NCBI GenBank assembly: GCA_028821815.1 | Contig: JAPKEY010000076.1 | Location: 1-6,967, forward strand | Direction of reading: 5' to 3' | From: Candidatus Poseidoniales archaeon | GTDB lineage: Archaea > Thermoplasmatota > Poseidoniia > Poseidoniales > Thalassarchaeaceae | Length of the DNA: 6,967 nucleotides | Shown: positions 1 to 4,377 of the stretch, piece by piece | Layout of the letters: each line of letters opens with the position of its first letter | Position numbering within the stretch: the first letter of the stretch is position 1 | The notes under the pieces: generated by a model | The model's input: only the letters and a program-made list of their open reading frames with translations | What the model was told of the DNA's origin: nothing | Databases searched by the model: none | Translations under genes and position numbers: made by a program

Positions 1-586
<586 letters not shown>

Positions 587-592
587 TTTTTT

Positions 593-600
593 TCACTTCC
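593..600 (-). promoter_or_regulatory. Shine-Dalgarno site of the TSP3 gene
   Basis: The minus strand reads GGAAGTGA here, matching the archaeal/bacterial consensus GGAGGTGA at seven of eight bases. It ends 6 nt before the ATG at 586. It fixes the start of the TSP3 protein and argues against a leaderless transcript. Confidence 0.7.
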
Positions 601-616
601 TATTTTTTTGTTAACC
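599..616 (-). promoter_or_regulatory. A-rich tract, possible core-promoter element of the TSP3 gene
   Basis: The minus strand has an AT-rich stretch, GGTTAACAAAAAAATAGG, directly upstream of the ribosome binding site and just downstream of the 622-640 palindrome. It is the most AT-rich segment between the two genes and could belong to the promoter or initiation region. It does not match a canonical archaeal TATA box well and lies very close to the start codon, so this is a weak call. Confidence 0.25.
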
Positions 617-621
617 ATTTC

Positions 622-640
622 AGAGAACCCACTGTTCTCT
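622..640. repeat. 19-bp palindrome A (7-bp arms, 5-bp centre), possible operator
   Basis: The sequence AGAGAACCCACTGTTCTCT has perfect 7-bp inverted arms (AGAGAAC and GTTCTCT) around CCACT. It lies 36-54 nt upstream of the TSP3 start codon, where the core promoter of that gene would be expected. A very similar palindrome occurs at 844-862 in the same orientation. Neither strand has a T-run after it, so it is not an intrinsic terminator. A repressor operator for the TSP3 gene is the simplest reading; a structured RNA leader is the alternative. Confidence 0.55.
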
Positions 641-759
641 CTTTCCAGGAATTGCCAGCTTTTCTGACATCATCTCTGGGAGGATCAGTGGCTTCGAATG
701 CTTACGCTGGGGATTATCGCAAATGTCTACCCAGAAATATGGTGCGGTTTTACGCTTCA

Positions 760-774
760 ACGGGTCTCGCCCGT
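760..774. repeat. Short inverted repeat (5-bp arms)
   Basis: ACGGG and CCCGT flank TCTCG. The size, with a 5-base centre, resembles the two 19-bp palindromes on either side but the sequence is unrelated. It may be chance; it is listed because it falls in non-coding DNA between them. Confidence 0.3.
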
Positions 775-843
775 CTTCCATATTTCCTTGCAGTACCTTG
801 TTTGTGCCCCCAATTACAGTCAATTCTGTCACAGTTCAATCAT

Positions 844-862
844 AGGGAACCCGGTGTTCCCT
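844..862. repeat. 19-bp palindrome B (7-bp arms, 5-bp centre)
   Basis: The sequence AGGGAACCCGGTGTTCCCT has perfect 7-bp arms (AGGGAAC and GTTCCCT) around CCGGT. It matches palindrome A at 15 of 19 positions in the same orientation, 222 bp away. Two of the four differences sit opposite each other in the arms, so symmetry is kept. It begins 80 nt downstream of the zinc-ribbon stop codon in transcription order. No T-tract follows on either strand. Confidence 0.55.
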
Positions 863-941
863 CTAACCTACCGCTTGAAGTCGCCCTATATCAACAATAT
901 GACCGATTGCCTCAATAGGCCCTGAACTACAAAATAACCCT

Positions 942-1304
942 TTATGGTGTCAATTGACGAAGTTGGGCACGGAATTTGGCAGTCCGCAAAAAGAATAGGA
1001 CAGGAACTACAAGAGTCGATAACAACAAGGCAACCAGTATCAAATTGCCCCACAATTCGATTCCTTGGAAAAAAAGAACCCAGATGAGCCAGCCTCCAAA
1101 GAGCCAGAAAATAGATCCATAACGGCGAGCAAACAATGACATTCGAGCCAAGGCAGTTCGCTCATCGTATAGATTGGGGACCTCTTCAGTTGGCAAGTAT
1201 CCTTCGTCGACTGCACAGCGAGTACAGACCAAGTATCGAGGTCCGTTACCATCGATGAATTGGTCGGCGGGGTATTGCCCTTTGCAAAGGCGACAAGTTG
1301 CCAT
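942..1304 (-). CDS. Small zinc-ribbon membrane protein, two helices, unknown function
   Basis: This 120-residue protein has a cysteine-rich head and a membrane-embedded tail. The head carries CRLC (Cys4, Cys7) and CTRC (Cys27, Cys30), the two CxxC knuckles of a zinc ribbon. Hydrophobic helices follow at about residues 64-80 and 86-106, with a basic C-terminus (RTAKFRAQLRQ). The open frame extends upstream to 1478, but that part overlaps the C-terminus of pabBA in another frame, so the ATG at 1304 is chosen: it falls 43 nt after the pabBA stop, directly before the first CxxC. No good Shine-Dalgarno sequence precedes it, so translation may depend on reinitiation after pabBA. It is likely the last gene of the pab transcript. 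The zinc-binding reading comes from the motif alone. The family is not recognised, and a link to p-aminobenzoate synthesis cannot be shown. Confidence 0.75.
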   Translation of the reverse strand: MATCRLCKGQYPADQFIDGNGPRYLVCTRCAVDEGYLPTEEVPNLYDERTALARMSLFARRYGSIFWLFGGWLIWVLFFQGIELWGNLILVALLLSTLVVPVLFFLRTAKFRAQLRQLTP

Positions 1305-1347
1305 CAAGCCATTCGAGCCGAAGACATATCTTGAACGCTTCGCAGTT

Positions 1348-3585
1348 CTACTGACCGAGGAAGTCTGCGAAGATTGAGAGGCCCCTAGTCGAACCTGCAG
1401 ATTCTGGATGATACTGAACACCGTATACAGGCAATTCAGGATGGGACAAAGCCATGACGATTTGATTGGTGGCAGCATCGGTTGAGGTGACCTCTAGACG
1501 AGTGTTGGTTGGTTTGAGTGCAAGGCTGTGATAACGCGTCATCACCTGATACTTATCGCCGGTGAGGATGCCATCAGGTACACCATGTACGGCGCCATAT
1601 TCAGCAAGACCAAGTGTCCAACCCGCTGCAAGGCCAATCGCTTGGTGACCGAGACAAATACCGAGTAGAGGAGGGGTTTCACCGATTAATGCCGCATTGG
1701 CTAATGCCATTGTTAGATTGGATTGTTCGGGTCGTCCCGGCCCGGGCCCGAGAACGATGTGGGTCGGTTTCAGGGAGTTGAGCAGATATGTTGAATCTTC
1801 AACTTCTAAACGACCTGGAACAATGATTACCTCCGCACCAATTGTTGCAAACGCATGTACGATGTTCCACGAGAACGAATCTAGATTGTCAACGAAAAGC
1901 ACCCGGGGATCTGTCGCTGTATCGAGAACGAGGCCTGAATACCAAACGATTGGTGTAGGGACTACTGGTAACGACGGGGGTAGCAAACTTGAATCGCGAC
2001 TCGCAATGAGGTGCTGTACTGAAGTTGTGATGGGTGGGATGGGGTGAATGTTCACGGAAGACGTGCCTCGAGGCGAATGGTTCGCCTCCCCTGCTGGAGA
2101 GAATCCCCATGCTGCTTGGCAAATTGCTTGCGCTTTCCACTTCGCTTCTTCGACTTCTTGCCAAGGATCTGAGCCAATGACCAATCCGCCTCCTGCTTGG
2201 ACGGTAGCTTGCCAAGCATTACCATCAAATTTCGCTTCAAGTGTTCGAATGAGAATGTTCCATTGTGATTGGCCGGTTCGTGGATCGATATGCCCGATAG
2301 ACCCCGTCCATGCATGCCGAGGGGTTTCCTCCAACTCGTCGATGGCAGCAATGGTTGCACTCTTTGGGCAACCAGTAATACTCCCCCCTGGGAATACAGA
2401 TTGTAGAGCATCAAAACCATCCATTCCTGCACTGAGAATACCTTCGACTTCGCTGACCATATGTTGAACGTGTGGATATGATTCGATTCTCCAGCGTTTC
2501 CAATGAACGCTTCCGGGCATGCAAATTCGACCGATGTCGTTACGTTCAAGATCTACAAGCATGAGATGTTCGGCAATTTCTTTTCGACTACCAACCAATT
2601 CTCCGCGTAAGTTTGCATCATGTTCAATGTCATCTCCACGTGGGCGTGTGCCTTTGATTGGACGAGTTGAGATGGTTTTTCGGTTCTGTTTGAGTAGTAA
2701 TTCGGGACTGCTACTAGCGATTGCAAGATGTAAATCTGGTGAGTGTAACCAAGCAGAAAGAGGCGCGGGGTTATCGCTTTCCAAGCGCTCAAATACGTCC
2801 CATGGCGCATCGATTTCAGCTGACCATATGCGACCATAATTCAACTGATACAGCACACCTTCGCGGATCGCAGCCTGTGTTCTTCTGACCTTCTCTGCAT
2901 GTTCCGCATCAGTCTCAGTAGTGGGTATCCGCGCGCGAGGGCGCGCGGGGGTGGTTCGATTGGGGATACCTTGATCCAGAATATATTCAACTTCTGCAAC
3001 CCATTGATCATCATTGATGGTGGAATGAACTTGAACTGAAGCCTCGATATGATCGTGTATAATCCACCTATCTGCACGATAGAGAATCATCAGTACCGAA
3101 TCATCGGCAGGCGTATGTTTCAATCGTAGTGGTTCGGTGTGCTGAACCATATCATAAGTTAGCAATCCAGCCAAACCTCCTGCTTGAAACCCGTCACCAT
3201 GCGCAGGGGGTAGTGTGTCTGACAATTGACGTAAACCATCAGCAAGATTTGTGCCCGTGATTATTTGGTGAACTTTCCATCCTTCATCCCAATCTTCAAC
3301 GTGTATGCGCATGGGAGCTGGGCTGGCTTGAAGATTAATTTCCCCTTGAAGGGGTGACCCAATAGTTGGTTCCGATTCAACAGGTTGTTGACGAACGATG
3401 TACCGGCGGTTTGCGGGACCCATTAACAAACTGCGTTGTGCAAGGTCGCTTTGTGGCCCACCTGAGTGAAGAAGCAATTCATCTGGAGCGCCATGTCTGC
3501 CGCCAATGATACCTTCTTGGCGTAGTTTTACCAATAAATCAAGTGCGAAATCATCTCGCCCTTCAACCTCACAAATTGCCTGCAT
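1348..3585 (-). CDS. pabBA: Fused aminodeoxychorismate synthase PabB-PabA
   Basis: This 745-residue enzyme should convert chorismate and glutamine to 4-amino-4-deoxychorismate, the committed step towards p-aminobenzoate. Residues 1-500 are the chorismate-binding synthase: GGLAGLLTYD (136-145), TRPIKGTRPRG (307-317), VDLERNDIGRI (344-354), GSITGCPK (401-408), a stretch ending NILIRTLE (443-450), and GGGLVIGSDP (465-474). Lys311 in PIKGT is the residue that marks PabB; anthranilate synthase TrpE normally has Ala there. A variable linker (about 500-555) leads to a class I glutamine amidotransferase (about 560-745), with VDNLDSFSWN (565-574), the nucleophile Cys644 in GICLGHQ, and His726/Glu728 in YGVQYHPES. 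Both active sites look intact. The ATG at 3585 is preferred over an upstream in-frame start at 3609 because GGAGGG lies 6 nt before it and it shares a base with the pabC stop. TrpEG or a PhzE-like synthase are the alternatives; the lysine and the PabC neighbour argue against them. Confidence 0.92.
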   Translation of the reverse strand: MQAICEVEGRDDFALDLLVKLRQEGIIGGRHGAPDELLLHSGGPQSDLAQRSLLMGPANRRYIVRQQPVESEPTIGSPLQGEINLQASPAPMRIHVEDWDEGWKVHQIITGTNLADGLRQLSDTLPPAHGDGFQAGGLAGLLTYDMVQHTEPLRLKHTPADDSVLMILYRADRWIIHDHIEASVQVHSTINDDQWVAEVEYILDQGIPNRTTPARPRARIPTTETDAEHAEKVRRTQAAIREGVLYQLNYGRIWSAEIDAPWDVFERLESDNPAPLSAWLHSPDLHLAIASSSPELLLKQNRKTISTRPIKGTRPRGDDIEHDANLRGELVGSRKEIAEHLMLVDLERNDIGRICMPGSVHWKRWRIESYPHVQHMVSEVEGILSAGMDGFDALQSVFPGGSITGCPKSATIAAIDELEETPRHAWTGSIGHIDPRTGQSQWNILIRTLEAKFDGNAWQATVQAGGGLVIGSDPWQEVEEAKWKAQAICQAAWGFSPAGEANHSPRGTSSVNIHPIPPITTSVQHLIASRDSSLLPPSLPVVPTPIVWYSGLVLDTATDPRVLFVDNLDSFSWNIVHAFATIGAEVIIVPGRLEVEDSTYLLNSLKPTHIVLGPGPGRPEQSNLTMALANAALIGETPPLLGICLGHQAIGLAAGWTLGLAEYGAVHGVPDGILTGDKYQVMTRYHSLALKPTNTRLEVTSTDAATNQIVMALSHPELPVYGVQYHPESAGSTRGLSIFADFLGQ
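2929..2948. repeat. pabBA: GC-only hairpin inside pabBA
   Basis: CCGCGCGC and GCGCGCGG form a perfect 8-bp stem around GAGG, within codons for the Pro/Arg/Ala-rich linker near residues 213-220 (PARPRARI). It stands out against the moderate base composition of the rest of the gene. The linker lies just before the main chorismate-binding core, where families tolerate variation. Confidence 0.5.
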
Positions 3586-4328
3586 CAAAGTCCCTCCAAT
3601 GATGACCAAGCGTCATTGAGTGCGGATTCAAAAGCGGTATTACAAGTTTCGTAAAGTGCCCCAGGTGTGCCAGTTCCAATATTTTGACCATCAACTTCGT
3701 CCAGCCAGGCAACACCCACACCAGTACCTACAACAATCAATTCGCTTGCACGACCAAGCAATGTTTCTGTCAATCTAGCGTGACGGAAGGGAATCCCAGC
3801 AGCCTCAATGGCTGGCTGTAATATGCTGAGGGTGATGGAATCAATTCCACCACCTTCGCTCGAGGGTGCGTACGCAACACCGTCTGAATCTAGGAGGAGA
3901 GGAGTGCATCGATCCCCGTCGACTACAATACCGTCGTGGACTAGTAATGCAATATCGGCACCTGCATTCACCGCTGCGCTACGCGCATCCTGATACGGTG
4001 ACCAAGCGGCGTGTTTTGTTCCTTGCACCTTCCGGGGGAAGCGTGGAGCTGTGTGTGAAACGGCACACAATGGCGATGAGGTATAGTAAGATTCGTGAAG
4101 AGTCACTCCGATACTACCATCTCGATGTAATTGCACTCGGCACAGATTTCCATTACCTGTAGGTTGGATAGTGGCGAGGCGTTCACGGAAATTATCTGGC
4201 CACTCAATTCCGAGTCTTTTCGAATGTTCGTGGAGGCGCTGTAGGTGATTCTCAAGCCATGCCACACGCCCATCCTCCCAACGCAGCGTGGTGAATACCG
4301 AAGCCCCGACCGGTGTGTTGTTTTCCAT
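3585..4328 (-). CDS. pabC: Class IV PLP enzyme, probable aminodeoxychorismate lyase (PabC), divergent
   Basis: This 247-residue protein fits the length and fold pattern of the D-amino acid/branched-chain aminotransferase (class IV) family. Its likely job is to split 4-amino-4-deoxychorismate into p-aminobenzoate and pyruvate, the step after PabBA. The start resembles PabC (GASVFTTLRWEDGR, residues 8-21), then HLQRLHEHSKRLGI with Arg31. Lys105 in GTKHAAWSPYQDAR aligns with the PLP-binding lysine, followed by AGADIALLVHDG. The late motif VVGTGVGVAWLDEVDG (about 199-214) matches the usual strand-turn before the C-terminus. Unusually, the family signature between residues 137 and 167 is degraded: the Glu, Asn and Arg expected there appear as Gly138, Pro143 and Leu167. 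The ATG at 4328 is chosen over the TTG at 4337, which abuts the GGAGG site. The stop TGA overlaps the pabBA ATG. Branched-chain or D-amino acid aminotransferase is the alternative; the pabBA coupling favours PabC. Confidence 0.8.
   Translation of the reverse strand: MENNTPVGASVFTTLRWEDGRVAWLENHLQRLHEHSKRLGIEWPDNFRERLATIQPTGNGNLCRVQLHRDGSIGVTLHESYYTSSPLCAVSHTAPRFPRKVQGTKHAAWSPYQDARSAAVNAGADIALLVHDGIVVDGDRCTPLLLDSDGVAYAPSSEGGGIDSITLSILQPAIEAAGIPFRHARLTETLLGRASELIVVGTGVGVAWLDEVDGQNIGTGTPGALYETCNTAFESALNDAWSSLEGL
3592..3597 (-). promoter_or_regulatory. Shine-Dalgarno site of pabBA
   Basis: The minus strand reads GGAGGG, ending 6 nt before the ATG at 3585, inside the last codons of pabC. It decides the start in favour of the shorter, 745-residue protein. 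Together with the TGATG overlap it suggests translational coupling. Confidence 0.8.
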
Positions 4329-4336
4329 GGGGCCCA

Positions 4337-4342
4337 ACCTCC
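4337..4342 (-). promoter_or_regulatory. Shine-Dalgarno site of pabC
   Basis: The minus strand reads GGAGGT with 8 nt to the ATG at 4328. The in-frame TTG at 4337 overlaps the motif and so cannot be the start it serves. No promoter-like AT-rich element is visible in the 49-nt gap to the upstream gene, so pabC may be read through from it. Confidence 0.7.
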
Positions 4343-4377
4343 GGATGTTCTGCTGCGCTTCAAAGCACGCCTAACAC

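Larger units (their letters stand above)
587..941. other. 355-bp intergenic region without a convincing gene
   Basis: This gap separates the stop of the zinc-ribbon gene (942) from the start of the TSP3 gene (586). It holds two related 19-bp palindromes (622-640 and 844-862), a short hairpin (760-774), an A-rich tract near 599-616 and a weak 4-bp hairpin at 909-920 (GCCT-CAAT-AGGC). After the zinc-ribbon stop the minus strand has only a short T-rich patch (TTATTTTG), which is at best a weak archaeal terminator. A 70-codon GTG-started frame at 832-620 lacks a ribosome binding site and any recognisable motif, so it is not called. No tRNA fold was found by eye. Confidence 0.6.

Noticed and set aside
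690..712. TTCGAAT as a possible tRNA T-loop
   Set aside because: The flanking bases do not form a T-stem, and no acceptor, D or anticodon arms could be placed around it on either strand.
620..832. 70-codon minus-strand frame filling most of the intergenic gap
   Set aside because: It needs a GTG start with no ribosome binding site, has no recognisable motif, and includes palindrome A in its last codons. It could be tested by conservation in relatives, but nothing here supports it.
844..862. Palindrome B as the terminator of the pab transcript
   Set aside because: No T-run follows the stem on either strand, and it starts 80 nt past the last stop codon.
1304..1327. Seven-codon leader frame (MSSARMA) whose TGA overlaps the zinc-ribbon ATG
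   Set aside because: The TGATG arrangement resembles the pabC/pabBA junction, but there is no ribosome site before it and so short a frame is easily due to chance.
1305..1478. Upstream extension of the zinc-ribbon gene
   Set aside because: The extra 58 residues lie mostly antiphase within the conserved C-terminus of the PabA domain. The ATG at 1304 sits just before the first CxxC and after the pabBA stop.
1697..2047. Plus-strand frames across pabBA and the fibronectin-like gene
   Set aside because: They are antisense shadows of well-supported minus-strand genes and show no domain or ribosome site.
3585..3609. Longer pabBA start at 3609
   Set aside because: The GGAGGG site is 6 nt from the ATG at 3585 and would lie inside the coding sequence of the longer form; the TGATG overlap also favours 3585.
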